A model generated the notes under the pieces. It did no database searches, was not told the origin of the DNA, and saw only the letters and a list, made by a program, of their open reading frames with translations. Below, piece after piece: positions 1-9,038 of a stretch of 12,890 bases of DNA (position 1 is the stretch's first letter; the number at the start of each line of letters is the position of its first letter). Both the position numbers and the translations under genes were made by a program. The stretch covers positions 1 through 12,890 of the forward strand of contig CALLXS010000066.1 of the NCBI GenBank assembly GCA_937875295.1, read 5' to 3'. This DNA comes from an uncultured bacterium (GTDB lineage Bacteria > Bacteroidota > Ignavibacteria > Kapaibacteriales > UBA2268).

Positions 1-1
1 A

Positions 2-1585
2 AATACCGATTCTCTACCTCTTAACATTATATCACCTTTCATTTCAGCAGTTTCCGATATGAGAGGTTATGTAGATCTTTCACTTAAGGCAAAGGGAACA
101 GATCTAAATAATTTAATGTATAGTGGAGATCTTGAAGTACAAAATAGTAGTTTTATATTAGGAGTAAATAATTTAAGGTATCACGCTACAGCTAAAGTTG
201 ATTTTAATCAAGAGAAGATTTCTATTTCTAATGCCACAATTAGGAATGATTTTAATGATTTGACTTATGGTTCTGCAAATTTAAAAGGCGAACTTAAAAT
301 GAATGGTTTTGAGATGATGGGTTATGAATTCGCTCTAAGTACTTCAGGATTAATGGTTCTTGGTAATTCATCAGCTAAATCTATTCCATCGATATATGGA
401 AAACTAGTGATTGCCACTGGATTAAATCCAGTAGAAGTCAAGGGAAGTTCAAATAATTTAAATATTAATGGCGATATTAATGTAATTAATGGTTCTCTCA
501 CTATGCCTAAAGTAATTTCTTCTAACTCTGTAGAATCTAAGATGCTATATAAAGTAGCAAGTTCATTAGAAGATGAAGAATTGGTTTACAATGTTATAGA
601 TAATGCTACTGGAGATACATTATATACTGAAATTGAAAATGGACAAAATTTAATAGTAGATCCTGCAGATTCTACTGCTCAAGATACAAAATTTGTTCCT
701 AACTCAAGGATGGGTAACAATATGTATATAAGTATGAATTTCAAGGTACTTAATCCTATCACTCTAAGGATAGATTTAGGTGATTTAGGCAAATTGACAG
801 CAAAGTTAGGTACTGAGAATCAATATTATCCATTATCCTTGAATTATTCTCCAAATAATGGTATTTCATTATTAGGAGATATAAAATTATTACCGGGCTC
901 TAAATTGTCTTATATAAAACAGTTTGATACTGAAGGAAGTATTAGCTTCCCTTTAGGTTCTGTAGCAAATCCTAAATTAAATTTAAAAGCAGTTTATAAT
1001 GGTAAAAGCTATATAAATGAATTAATGAGAGAATTTAAAGTATTTATGTATATCTCGGGTTTCTTAAAAGTGCCTAATATTCGATTTGATTATGAATTCG
1101 AAGGTGAGCAATCAAAAGGCGATTCTACACAAGTGTTTCAAGATGCTTTGTCTTTAATTTTGTTCGGACGCACTAAGACAGAGATGGAGTCAGGTATGAA
1201 AGCAAGTAGCACAGAATATGGTAGCTTAGGAATTGGAATGCTTACAAATCAATTTTCTGATTTTTTGACTAGTATGCTGCAAGGTTCAGGTAGTATTGAA
1301 AGCGTTGCAATTGAAATGGGAACTGGTAATAGGTGGGAAGATGCTAGGTTGCGAGCTACAGGCAGACTCTTTGATAGAATTGGATGGCGATATGGAAGTG
1401 ATTTAAATGATTTATCTCAGAATACAGAGTTTTCATTGGAAATTCCGATGAATATAGTGCTTGATTCTAATTATTTAAATAATATCGTATGGCAATTTAG
1501 CACATCGAGCAATATTCAACAAACCGCAATAAATAGAAATCAAAAAGATTGGGAAATAAAATTAAGATTTGGTGGTAATTGGTAA
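2..1585 (+). CDS. TamB-like translocation/assembly module protein (DUF490), C-terminal part, 5' truncated by the window
   Basis: The frame is open from base 2, so the Met at base 59 is internal; 527 residues are visible and the true start lies outside. The protein is rich in beta-strand-forming, Asn/Ser/Leu/Ile-rich segments, with no membrane helix or enzyme motif in the visible part. The opening LPLNIISPFISAVSDMRGY followed by alternating GDLEV- and GELKM-type strands matches the region just before and within the TamB/DUF490 domain. The end (residues about 440-527: RATGRLFDRIGWRYG..., then a final LRFGGNW) matches the family's conserved C-terminus. TamB proteins are periplasm-spanning beta-taco proteins anchored in the inner membrane that help outer-membrane protein or lipid transport, so a diderm cell is implied. 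A weak terminator follows at 1614-1640. Family assignment rests on pattern recognition; the N-terminal signal anchor cannot be checked here. Confidence 0.8.
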   Translation, partial: NTDSLPLNIISPFISAVSDMRGYVDLSLKAKGTDLNNLMYSGDLEVQNSSFILGVNNLRYHATAKVDFNQEKISISNATIRNDFNDLTYGSANLKGELKMNGFEMMGYEFALSTSGLMVLGNSSAKSIPSIYGKLVIATGLNPVEVKGSSNNLNINGDINVINGSLTMPKVISSNSVESKMLYKVASSLEDEELVYNVIDNATGDTLYTEIENGQNLIVDPADSTAQDTKFVPNSRMGNNMYISMNFKVLNPITLRIDLGDLGKLTAKLGTENQYYPLSLNYSPNNGISLLGDIKLLPGSKLSYIKQFDTEGSISFPLGSVANPKLNLKAVYNGKSYINELMREFKVFMYISGFLKVPNIRFDYEFEGEQSKGDSTQVFQDALSLILFGRTKTEMESGMKASSTEYGSLGIGMLTNQFSDFLTSMLQGSGSIESVAIEMGTGNRWEDARLRATGRLFDRIGWRYGSDLNDLSQNTEFSLEIPMNIVLDSNYLNNIVWQFSTSSNIQQTAINRNQKDWEIKLRFGGNW

Positions 1586-1613
1586 GAATTCTTTAAAAAT
1601 TAAAATGTATCAT

Positions 1614-1640
1614 AAAGAATTTGTTTTTCAATTCTTTTTT
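1614..1640 (+). terminator. Weak intrinsic terminator candidate after the TamB-like gene
   Basis: AAAGAATT (1614-1621) and AATTCTTT (1630-1637) form a perfect 8-bp stem with an 8-base loop, followed by three more T (six in a row from 1635). The stem has a single G-C pair, so it is weak, but it lies 28 bp after the TamB-like stop codon and before the next promoter box. Confidence 0.4.
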
Positions 1641-1694
1641 GTGAATTTTCAATTAAATTTCATAGATTAAAGTAATTACTAACCTATTTATTGT

Positions 1695-1702
1695 TAATTT
1701 TG
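1695..1702 (+). promoter_or_regulatory. Bacteroidota-type -7 box upstream of the TPR gene
   Basis: TAATTTTG matches the TAnnTTTG -7 element of the Bacteroidota primary sigma factor and lies 33 bp before the TPR start codon, giving a leader of roughly 28 bases. No TTTG -33 element is visible at the usual distance. The same octamer recurs at 12118-12125 (+) and 12067-12074 (-). Confidence 0.45.
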
Positions 1703-1735
1703 CATTCAAGTTTTTATAGTTTTTTTATTAGCTAA

Positions 1736-3190
1736 ATGGAAGAATTTGACCCAGAAGAAGAATTTAATTTAGATGATACTGAAATAGAAAGGTATGTAGA
1801 ATTATTTCAGATTTATTTTGATGATAATAGCAATAATGAATTGCCAACTACTAATTTAGAAATCTTTGAACAGGTAGTTAATTATTTAATTATAGATTTT
1901 GATTTAGAGCTAGCACTTAAAATTTGTAACATCTGGATAGATAATGCACCAGAATCTATAGAAGCATGGAATTCTATGGGTGTGATTTATAGTGCCTTTG
2001 GGGATTATGATGCATCTAATATTTGCTATGATAAAGCAAATGAAATTGACCCAAAAGATCCTGAAGCTACTTTACAAAAAGCTCTTAATTTTAGTATGAC
2101 TGGTAATAATTATTTAGCAATTAAATTAATTGACCATATTTTAGAAAAAGAGCCTGATAATGAAATGGCACTTTATCACAAAAATATTATTTTCCAAAGT
2201 ATCGAAAGATATAGCGAAGCAATAAAGATATTAGAGAAACTGCATGAATTAGGGGAAGATGAATATCCGATTTATGAAAATTTAGCTTATTGCTACCAAG
2301 CAATGAAAAATTATGATAAAGCAATCCATTATTATCAAATTGCAATTGAAGATAATCCTGATTTATATCTTTTATGGTATAATCTTGGGTTAGTACATAA
2401 TTTAGCAGGACACAAATTCCAAGCTATTGAATGTCTTAATAATGCAATAGCATTAGATAACGAGATTGCATATATTCATTTTGCATTAGCAAGTATTTAT
2501 TCTCAAATGGGGCGACTAGTTCAAGCAATAGACTGTTATACTTATGCTTATGAATTAGACCCTCAAAATATTGAATATATAATGAATTTAGCTACAACTT
2601 TAGCTGATAGTGGGAAATATGATTTAGCAATTTCGCTTTTTAGCATTATGATTAAGAAAAATCAGAATATTGCAGTACCTTTTTTCGGAAGGAGTCTTTG
2701 CTACGATGCTCTTGGAGAATATTCTAAAGCAATCACTGATATTCGCAAAGCTATAAAAATTGCACCAAATAATCCTGACTACCTACATTCTTATGCTTCT
2801 ACTTTAAACAAAATCAATGAAGATAAAAAAGCAATAGCTGTTTATAAAAAATGTATAGAAATTGCACCGGATAATTTGCGAGCAAAAACTGACTTAGGTG
2901 AACTTTATATTAAAAATAAAGATTATATAAAAGCAAGGAAAATATTAGATAGTATCATTGAAATTGAGCCTAAATGGTTCGAAGCATACCATTTAATAGC
3001 AAAAACATATTTAGAAGTAGATGATTATGAATCAGCTGCAAAGTATTTATATGAGCTTACAAAAGTTGATCCTATCATGAAAGCAAAATTAATAAATGAA
3101 CAACCCGATTTTTATGAAGACTTAAAGCAAAAGGGTGCAAATAATAGTATTTCTATTAAACAGAATAAATTGAAAAATAAAGATAAATAA
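1736..3190 (+). CDS. Tetratricopeptide-repeat protein with about twelve TPR units
   Basis: This is a 484-residue protein with no signal peptide or membrane segment, so it is probably cytosolic. Residues 1-41 are strongly acidic (it begins MEEFDPEEEF). From about residue 42 to 449 the sequence divides without gaps into twelve 34-residue units, most with TPR landmarks: an aromatic or Leu and Gly/Ala in helix A, the Y..A....Y pattern in helix B, and a closing P at position 31 (for example NEIDPKDP and YELDPQNI). The last 35 residues form a lysine-rich polar tail ending KNKDK. TPR superhelices act as protein-binding scaffolds; nothing here identifies the partner. The start codon has no Shine-Dalgarno, but a -7 promoter box is placed correctly upstream. 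pheT starts 30 bp after the stop, so the two genes are likely co-transcribed, which alone does not imply shared function. Confidence 0.9.
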   Translation: MEEFDPEEEFNLDDTEIERYVELFQIYFDDNSNNELPTTNLEIFEQVVNYLIIDFDLELALKICNIWIDNAPESIEAWNSMGVIYSAFGDYDASNICYDKANEIDPKDPEATLQKALNFSMTGNNYLAIKLIDHILEKEPDNEMALYHKNIIFQSIERYSEAIKILEKLHELGEDEYPIYENLAYCYQAMKNYDKAIHYYQIAIEDNPDLYLLWYNLGLVHNLAGHKFQAIECLNNAIALDNEIAYIHFALASIYSQMGRLVQAIDCYTYAYELDPQNIEYIMNLATTLADSGKYDLAISLFSIMIKKNQNIAVPFFGRSLCYDALGEYSKAITDIRKAIKIAPNNPDYLHSYASTLNKINEDKKAIAVYKKCIEIAPDNLRAKTDLGELYIKNKDYIKARKILDSIIEIEPKWFEAYHLIAKTYLEVDDYESAAKYLYELTKVDPIMKAKLINEQPDFYEDLKQKGANNSISIKQNKLKNKDK

Positions 3191-3220
3191 AATTTGATAT
3201 AATTTAAGAAAAAAAATATT

Positions 3221-5644
3221 ATGTTGATTTCATATAACAGACTAAAAGAACTAATTGATTTTAACTACTCTCCTAAAGAATTAGATGATATATTGACAAT
3301 GCTCGGGATAGAAGTAGAAGCAATATATAATTATAAAGATAAATACCAAAATTTTTATATTGGAGAAGTGCTATCTAAAGAAAAGCACCCTCAAGCTGAT
3401 AAATTATCACTTTGTCAAGTAAATTATGGAAAAGGTGTGAATACCGTTGTATGCGGAGCACCTAATGTAGCTGCTGGACAAAAAATTGTATATGCAGCGC
3501 TAAATGCACTAATTCCAAGTGGGAATTTTAAAATAGAGAAAAGAAATATTCGCGGAATCGCTTCCGAAGGTATGATTTGTTCTCAGGTGGAATTAGAGAT
3601 TGGCGACGATGCAAGCGGAATATGGGTATTACCTAACGATGCCACTGTGGGACAAGAATTATTTGATTATTTGAATCTAAATGATATTATTCTTGAAATT
3701 AGCGTTACACCTAATAGACCTGATTGCATAAGTCATTTTGGAATAGCTCGCTTAATTGCAGCTTATAAAAATGCTAAATTTTTAAGACCAGAAATTACTC
3801 TAATTAGATCAAATTTAGATATAAATGATTTAATGTCTATAAAAATACAAGATAAAGAATTATGTCCGCGATATTCCGGTATTGTAATTTCAAATATTAG
3901 CTCAATTGAATCTCCTCAATGGTTAAAAAATAAAATTAAACTACTTGGGCTTCGCCCTATTAACGCTGTAGTAGATATTACAAATTATGTAATGTATGAG
4001 ACTGGACAACCTCTGCACGCTTTTGATTTAAATAAATTAAGTGGAAATAAAATTATAATAAAAACCGCAGAAAATAATGAAAAATTTACTCCACTTGATG
4101 ATAAAGAAAGAATTTTAGACGACAAAACTCTGATGATTTGTGATGAAGAAAAATCTATTGCTATTGCTGGGGTAATGGGTGGAGCTAACTCAGAAATTGA
4201 TAAAAATACAAAAAATATATTTATAGAATCTGCTTATTTTAATCCTCAATCAATTCGACGTACTTCTAAGAAAGTTTCACTCTCTACAGATGCATCTTAT
4301 AGATTTGAGCGTGGAGTAGATTTCGAAAATGTAATATATTCAGCCTTATATGCTGCGAAATTAATTAATGAAATTTGTGGAGGAGAAGTTACATTTAATT
4401 ATCTCGATGAAAAATCTGATTCTCTAATCCAACGAGAAATAGAAATGAGATTTAATAAAGCAATAAATTTAATTGGAATAGATATTCCTCACGATACTAT
4501 GATAAAATATTTAACTGCTTTAGAATTCGAAATAATTGAAAAAAATGATGAAAAAGTAAAAGTAAAAGTTCCACCATATAGAGTAGACATTGAAGAAGAA
4601 GTGAATTTAGTGGAAGAAATAGCAATAATGTATAATTATGATAATATTGAGCCAAGCTATACTACAAATATTAATTTTTCTAATTCATTAAACACATCAG
4701 AATTGTTAATGCCAAAGATGCGTTCTGAAGTTAGAAATTATTTGGTACAAAATGGATTTACAGAAATACTTACTCAAAACATAATTGATCCCACATCAGC
4801 GGAATTATTTGCTGAAAATAATATTACTCTCGCTAATCCACTTGGAGAAGAAATGTCTGTGATGCGTCCATCAATGATTCCATCAATGCTAAAAACTATA
4901 GAAAGGAATATTCGTTATGGAAATGCAAATCTTAGATTATTTGAAATTGGGAAGAACTTTCGTAAAGATGAGTTTACTAAGAATGATGTTTTGGAGACAA
5001 ATTTCTTAGAAAACGAGGAAATTGTAATCGCACTCTCTGGTGCAATAGCACCATTTAATTGGAATGATAAAGAAAGAATAATAGATTATTTCGATATAAA
5101 AGGAATATTAGAAAATTTTATCGATAAATTTAATATCACCAGCATAAAATTTACTCAAGATGACTATTTAAAAGAAATATTCTCTGCTAATGCTCAGACA
5201 ATAGTATTTAGAGGAAAAACAATTGGTAAATTTGGGGAAATTTCTAAGAAAACCATGAAATTCTTTGATATTGAAAAGCCAGTATTTTTAATTACTCTTT
5301 ATATGAAACCACTTTATAGTAGTAAGCAAAAACAAATTAAATTCGAAGAAGTTACTCAATTTCCTTCAATTAAGCGAGATCTCGGATTCGTAATGCCAAA
5401 GAATACAGAATCAGAATCTGTAAAAAATGTGATTCTCAAGGTAGGTGGCAAATTCCTTACGAATGTAGAAATATTTGATATTTATGTAGGTGAGAAAATT
5501 GGTTTTGATAATAAAAATATTGCATTTGCCTTAACATATCAGTCAAAAGACAAAACCTTAACAGACCAAGAAGTAGACTCTTCAATAAAAGCAATTATTG
5601 ATAAAGTTACAGTACAATTCAATGCTAAATTAAGAGAATTTTAA
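3221..5644 (+). CDS. pheT: Phenylalanine--tRNA ligase beta subunit
   Basis: This 807-residue protein is the full length expected for bacterial PheT. With PheS it forms the cytoplasmic heterotetramer that charges tRNA-Phe; the beta chain carries tRNA binding and editing. Domains in order: N-terminal and EMAP/OB-type tRNA-binding domain (about 40-150, with HPQADKLSLCQV and ICSQVELEIG); EISVTPNRPDC at 159-169; the B3/B4 editing region (about 210-385, with VVDITNYVMYETGQPLHAFD at 250-269, AIAGVMGGANSEI and DASYRFERGVD); B5 (about 410-480); the catalytic-like core with NPLGEEMSVMRPSMI; and a C-terminal anticodon-binding ferredoxin-fold domain (about 710-806, FPSIKRDLGFVMP through the final AKLREF). 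There is no Shine-Dalgarno; the ATG is chosen because the preceding TPR gene ends 30 bp upstream and the N-terminus fits the family. pheS is not in the window. Confidence 0.98.
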   Translation: MLISYNRLKELIDFNYSPKELDDILTMLGIEVEAIYNYKDKYQNFYIGEVLSKEKHPQADKLSLCQVNYGKGVNTVVCGAPNVAAGQKIVYAALNALIPSGNFKIEKRNIRGIASEGMICSQVELEIGDDASGIWVLPNDATVGQELFDYLNLNDIILEISVTPNRPDCISHFGIARLIAAYKNAKFLRPEITLIRSNLDINDLMSIKIQDKELCPRYSGIVISNISSIESPQWLKNKIKLLGLRPINAVVDITNYVMYETGQPLHAFDLNKLSGNKIIIKTAENNEKFTPLDDKERILDDKTLMICDEEKSIAIAGVMGGANSEIDKNTKNIFIESAYFNPQSIRRTSKKVSLSTDASYRFERGVDFENVIYSALYAAKLINEICGGEVTFNYLDEKSDSLIQREIEMRFNKAINLIGIDIPHDTMIKYLTALEFEIIEKNDEKVKVKVPPYRVDIEEEVNLVEEIAIMYNYDNIEPSYTTNINFSNSLNTSELLMPKMRSEVRNYLVQNGFTEILTQNIIDPTSAELFAENNITLANPLGEEMSVMRPSMIPSMLKTIERNIRYGNANLRLFEIGKNFRKDEFTKNDVLETNFLENEEIVIALSGAIAPFNWNDKERIIDYFDIKGILENFIDKFNITSIKFTQDDYLKEIFSANAQTIVFRGKTIGKFGEISKKTMKFFDIEKPVFLITLYMKPLYSSKQKQIKFEEVTQFPSIKRDLGFVMPKNTESESVKNVILKVGGKFLTNVEIFDIYVGEKIGFDNKNIAFALTYQSKDKTLTDQEVDSSIKAIIDKVTVQFNAKLREF

Positions 5645-5671
5645 TTCAATTTAGTATAAAAAAGAATATTT

Positions 5672-5679
5672 TAATTTTA
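5672..5679 (+). promoter_or_regulatory. Possible -7 promoter box before the methyltransferase gene
   Basis: TAATTTTA matches seven of eight positions of the TAnnTTTG element and would start a transcript about 10 bases before the ATG at 5696. The sequence is AT-rich enough for chance matches, and read-through from pheT is an alternative. Confidence 0.2.
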
Positions 5680-5695
5680 TCATTCAATGAAATAA

Positions 5696-6490
5696 ATGAT
5701 GTTTGGTATAAAGAAAATAAATGATGATTCTATATTTCAATTTAATGAAATTTGCTTATTAAATAGTAATTCATTAGAGCAGGATTTATTTGAAGAAGAA
5801 TTTATTGATTTAATTGTAACATCACCACCTTATAATGTTGGAATTGAGTATAATTCTAATGATGATGAATTAAATTATGATGCCTATTTAGACTTTTCTA
5901 AAAAATGGATGAGTAATTGCTATAAATGGAGCAAAACGCAAGCTCGATTTTGCTTAAATATTCCATTAGATAAGAATAAAGGTGGGAATCGATCCGTTGG
6001 AGCTGATTTAACTCTGATTGCCCAAGAAATAGGTTGGAAATATAAATCTACTATTATTTGGAACGAAGGAAATATTTCACGACGAACAGCATGGGGTTCA
6101 TGGAAATCTGCTTCAGCTCCTGTAGTAATAGCTCCTGTTGAATTAATCGTGGTCTTGTATAAAGATGAATGGAAAAAAACAAATGGTAGCAAAATTTCTG
6201 ATATTACAGGCGAAGAATTTAAAGTTTGGACACAAGGAGTTTGGACATTTAATGGAGAAAGTAAAAAAAGGATAGGACATCCGGCTCCTTTTCCGAAAGA
6301 TTTACCATATCGCTGTATTAGATTGTTTAGTTATGTGGGAGATAGTGTATTTGATCCTTTTGCAGGAAGCTCGACGACATTAATTGTAGCTAATAATTGC
6401 AATAGGAAAGCTGTTGGAGTAGAGCTAGATGAAGAGTATTTTCAATTGTCAAAAAATAGAATTATTTCTGAAATTGGAACGTTAATTTGA
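5696..6490 (+). CDS. Site-specific DNA methyltransferase (beta-class, N4-cytosine/N6-adenine family)
   Basis: This 264-residue protein transfers a methyl group from S-adenosylmethionine to an exocyclic amino group in DNA. The catalytic motif IV, TSPPYN, is at residues 42-47. The SAM-binding motif I, FDPFAGSST, comes late, at 219-227, followed by GVELDEEY (241-248). This order, catalytic motif first and SAM site last, defines the beta class. HPAPFP at 195-200 and the aromatic block WGSW at 133-136 are also typical of restriction-modification members. TSPPY occurs in both m4C and m6A enzymes, so the base modified cannot be settled here. The target-recognition region should be about 55-190. Start choice is between adjacent ATGs at 5696 and 5699. 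The HNH nuclease gene begins 9 bp after the stop, suggesting a Type II restriction-modification operon. The recognition sequence is unknown. Confidence 0.92.
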   Translation: MMFGIKKINDDSIFQFNEICLLNSNSLEQDLFEEEFIDLIVTSPPYNVGIEYNSNDDELNYDAYLDFSKKWMSNCYKWSKTQARFCLNIPLDKNKGGNRSVGADLTLIAQEIGWKYKSTIIWNEGNISRRTAWGSWKSASAPVVIAPVELIVVLYKDEWKKTNGSKISDITGEEFKVWTQGVWTFNGESKKRIGHPAPFPKDLPYRCIRLFSYVGDSVFDPFAGSSTTLIVANNCNRKAVGVELDEEYFQLSKNRIISEIGTLI

Positions 6491-6499
6491 TACAAAAAT

Positions 6500-7108
6500 A
6501 TGAAAAGCACTAAGAATAAAATTGAAGCAAAAACAATATCTCAAATTGAATTAATAGCTGAATATTTTAAACTTCATCCTAATATAGATATTTCGCATCC
6601 TGAAGTAGTGGACTGGGCAGTAAATGAATGGAATAAACGAACTGGAAAAGTATTTCGAGACCCAGATAGATCAATTAGATTACTTTACCAAAAAGGTTTT
6701 TTAATTAAAGTATCAAAAGGCGTTTATCGCTTCGATCCCAAAAATACTTTATTAAAGAAATTAGAAGATTTTACTCCAGCACAAAAAGAAAAAATATTTA
6801 AACGTGATAATTATATTTGTGCTATTTGTGGTAAAGGGAAAAAAGATGGAATAGAATTACATATAGATCATATTATTCCAAAAGAATTTGGAGGAAAAGC
6901 CACTATTGAAAATGGGCAAGTATTATGTTCTCAGCATAATTTTATTAAGAAAAATCTTAATCAAACTACCACAGGTAAAAAAATGTTTATAAATCTATAT
7001 ACTTTAGCAAAAAGTCAAAATAATACCGAATTAATGAATTTTTGTGCAGAATTATTAGAAGTATTTGAGAAATATGGTATTAATGGACATATTGAATGGA
7101 AGAAATAA
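6500..7108 (+). CDS. HNH endonuclease, probable restriction enzyme partner of the adjacent methyltransferase
   Basis: This 202-residue protein has two visible parts. Residues about 12-80 look like a helical or winged-helix DNA-binding module (HPEVVDWAVNEWNKRTGKVF, then SIRLLYQKGFLIKVSKGVYRF). Residues about 95-160 are a zinc-supported HNH (beta-beta-alpha-metal) nuclease fold: CAIC at 107-110, HIDHIIP from 121 with D123 and H124 as the catalytic pair, N138 as the middle Asn, and CSQHN at 143-147. All core residues are present, so an active metal-dependent DNA nuclease is expected. Its position 9 bp behind the methyltransferase is why it is read as the cleaving half of a Type II R-M system; a solitary HNH nuclease is the alternative. 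No Shine-Dalgarno precedes the ATG, so translation may depend on coupling. The gene converges with recX, leaving only 42 bp between stop codons and no convincing terminator. Confidence 0.88.
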   Translation: MKSTKNKIEAKTISQIELIAEYFKLHPNIDISHPEVVDWAVNEWNKRTGKVFRDPDRSIRLLYQKGFLIKVSKGVYRFDPKNTLLKKLEDFTPAQKEKIFKRDNYICAICGKGKKDGIELHIDHIIPKEFGGKATIENGQVLCSQHNFIKKNLNQTTTGKKMFINLYTLAKSQNNTELMNFCAELLEVFEKYGINGHIEWKK

Positions 7109-7150
7109 TCGATTTAAAGAATTATATTATTATTGATAATTAATAATTGC

Positions 7151-7789
7151 CTAAAAATATTCTTTAATAATAATATTTATTATTTCCCAATTATACCCAT
7201 GCCGGAGGAGAAACTGAATTAATGAATTCCTTTGTTTTTCAATGGGTTTTAAAGATAGCATTTTCATTTTCTTATTAGAAGCTTCGCGAGCTAAATCAAT
7301 AGCACTTTCTTTTGGATAAAATGATTGAAGCGAGTCGTCAATTGTATTATTATCAATACCAGCTTTTTTAAGTTCAATTCTAATTCTATTAATACCATAT
7401 TTCTTATTTTGAGCTTTATTCTTAATAAAGTTTTCAGTAAATTTAATATCATCTAGCAGATTAAATTCTAATAAGAACTTAATTGCAATATTTATTTCAC
7501 TAGTGATAAAGCCCTTTTCAATTAGTTTTTGCTTAATTTGAAAAATGCTTCTTGGTTTGTATGAAGCAAATCTATAGGCAGTTTTGCGAATATCAATTAA
7601 TCTCTGAGCATTAATTATAGATTCTAAGGATTGGGAATCGATTTCTTTCCCTTTAACTAAGCAATTTTTAGAAATAATATCAATATTTAATAATAAAGTA
7701 TCATCATTAGATAGCTTTACATAGCAAGAATCACTATACTTTTTAGCTGCGATGCTAATAATTTTTACAGAATTTAATTCTTTAAGCAC
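7151..7789 (-). CDS. recX: RecX-family regulatory protein
   Basis: This 212-residue protein resembles RecX, a small all-helical protein that binds RecA filaments and modulates (usually inhibits) RecA. RecX has three three-helix repeats. The first is the best preserved here: A..F.ASYKPRSIFQIKQKLIEKGF at about 71-94, followed by LLEFNLLDDIKFTENFI. The second begins YGINRIRIELKKAGI at 131. The third ends LIQFLLRHGYNWEIINIIIKEYF. Residues 1-60 are a family-variable N-terminus. The start codon is GTG; an in-frame TAA lies a few codons upstream, and no ATG fits better. The gene is the third of a minus-strand operon, 31 bp after the permease stop. recA itself lies about 2.1 kb away on the opposite strand, so the two are not co-transcribed as they are in many bacteria. 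Confidence 0.88.
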   Translation of the reverse strand: MLKELNSVKIISIAAKKYSDSCYVKLSNDDTLLLNIDIISKNCLVKGKEIDSQSLESIINAQRLIDIRKTAYRFASYKPRSIFQIKQKLIEKGFITSEINIAIKFLLEFNLLDDIKFTENFIKNKAQNKKYGINRIRIELKKAGIDNNTIDDSLQSFYPKESAIDLAREASNKKMKMLSLKPIEKQRNSLIQFLLRHGYNWEIINIIIKEYF

Positions 7790-7820
7790 TTTTATAAAAA
7801 ATATAAGTTAAGCAATAGAA

Positions 7821-9029
7821 TTATTTCTTCCCTAATTCCATTCCTGATATTTTTGTTTTTAAGAAAATTATATTTAACACTACGATTACTAAGGTAACTA
7901 CAAACGCAATTAAGTAAATTATTCCACGAATTTCATTTCCTACAGGGAAATTAAATTCATTCATTATTACATTAAATTGCGATTTTAATATAACTGCTAC
8001 AATAAGGGAAATAATAGCAATTATCAAATTTATTATAATGAAAACACCAGAATAATATTTTATAATATCATTTACTCCATATCCTAAATACAACAAAGTC
8101 CTGATAGAATCGCTTTTCTTAGTTATTAATAATTGGAAAGCTAGGGTGAATATCATAAAAGATAATACAATGATAGTAAATGAAAGTCCGCTTAGAATGG
8201 ACATCATAATATTTAAAAGAATATTTAATTTACTATTTTTTAATTTTTCTTTGTTAGTCTCAAAATTGTTTTTCTCAAGAAACCCCGGAATAGATTTGTC
8301 AGAAGGGTCTTTTGCTTCAATCAAAACTCTAGACGCTGCTGGTGGCACAGTATTAAGTTCTTTGTTAGTATACTCCAAGAAACTATAAGGAGCTAATATA
8401 GTATTAATTCTATCAGTAAAACCAACAATTTGTCCCGTAGTAACGGTTGATTTACCATTACCATTTAAAGTAAGAGTAAATTTAAGCATACTTATCATAT
8501 TCCCAGATATTTGAGGCATTCCTTTGCTAAGTGCATAACCAAAATTATATAAACTTAGATAATCTCGAGGTACAGCTATCGGTACTAAAGTATCTCCGGG
8601 TTGCCAGTGCCATACATCTTTTGGAATATCTAAATAATCGTCAGGGAGAGACTCAAAAAACATATCAGTATAAATTGCAGGTACATTAAATCCTGGATTA
8701 GAATATGCCTTTACCTCGAATCCATTTGAAATAAAAGGGGAAATACTTTTTACAAATTTTTGATTTTTAAGCTCTTGGAGCTCTTTTTCAGTAAATGTCG
8801 ATGAACTTAATTTCATTGTATTTAACCCTGATATTTTTTTATTTATTATTAAATAATCAGGTTTTATTAAATCATCATTTTCATTAAGAATTTTTTTAAT
8901 ATCAATAAAAAATTGAACAGATGTAAGAAGAAGTGCCATTCCTACAATTGAGCCAAGTACTGCGAAAATAAATTGAGCAATACCACCTTCTTTAAACAAA
9001 ATTCTATAAAACATATTATTATTCTTCAT
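7821..9029 (-). CDS. FtsX/MacB-like ABC transporter permease
   Basis: This 402-residue inner-membrane protein has the four-helix layout of Type VII (MacB/LolC/FtsX) permeases: TM1 at about 18-42, a large extracytoplasmic domain at about 45-270, then TM2 (276-303), TM3 (328-349) and TM4 (368-390). The external domain contains VWHWQPGDTLVPIAVPRDYL (139-158). The cytoplasmic stretch SDSIRTLLYLGYGVNDII (306-323) is the usual coupling region that contacts the ATPase. Members use ATP hydrolysis in the cytosol to move a periplasmic domain rather than to pass substrate through the membrane; the cargo here cannot be inferred. It pairs with the ATPase gene ending 14 bp upstream. An AAAGGAG site overlaps that gene's stop codon, so translation is probably coupled. 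recX follows 31 bp downstream. Confidence 0.88.
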   Translation of the reverse strand: MKNNNMFYRILFKEGGIAQFIFAVLGSIVGMALLLTSVQFFIDIKKILNENDDLIKPDYLIINKKISGLNTMKLSSSTFTEKELQELKNQKFVKSISPFISNGFEVKAYSNPGFNVPAIYTDMFFESLPDDYLDIPKDVWHWQPGDTLVPIAVPRDYLSLYNFGYALSKGMPQISGNMISMLKFTLTLNGNGKSTVTTGQIVGFTDRINTILAPYSFLEYTNKELNTVPPAASRVLIEAKDPSDKSIPGFLEKNNFETNKEKLKNSKLNILLNIMMSILSGLSFTIIVLSFMIFTLAFQLLITKKSDSIRTLLYLGYGVNDIIKYYSGVFIIINLIIAIISLIVAVILKSQFNVIMNEFNFPVGNEIRGIIYLIAFVVTLVIVVLNIIFLKTKISGMELGKK

Positions 9030-9038
9030 TTTGCATTG

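Noticed and set aside
5920..6192. Minus-strand 90-codon open frame inside the methyltransferase gene
   Set aside because: It lies entirely within a well-supported gene on the other strand, and its product resembles no family.
7109..7150. AT-rich inverted sequence between the convergent HNH and recX genes as a two-way terminator
   Set aside because: Only about six A/T pairs can form and no T run follows on either strand.
8146..8388. Plus-strand 80-codon frame inside the permease gene
   Set aside because: It is antisense to conserved membrane and extracytoplasmic segments of the permease, with no ribosome binding site or promoter.
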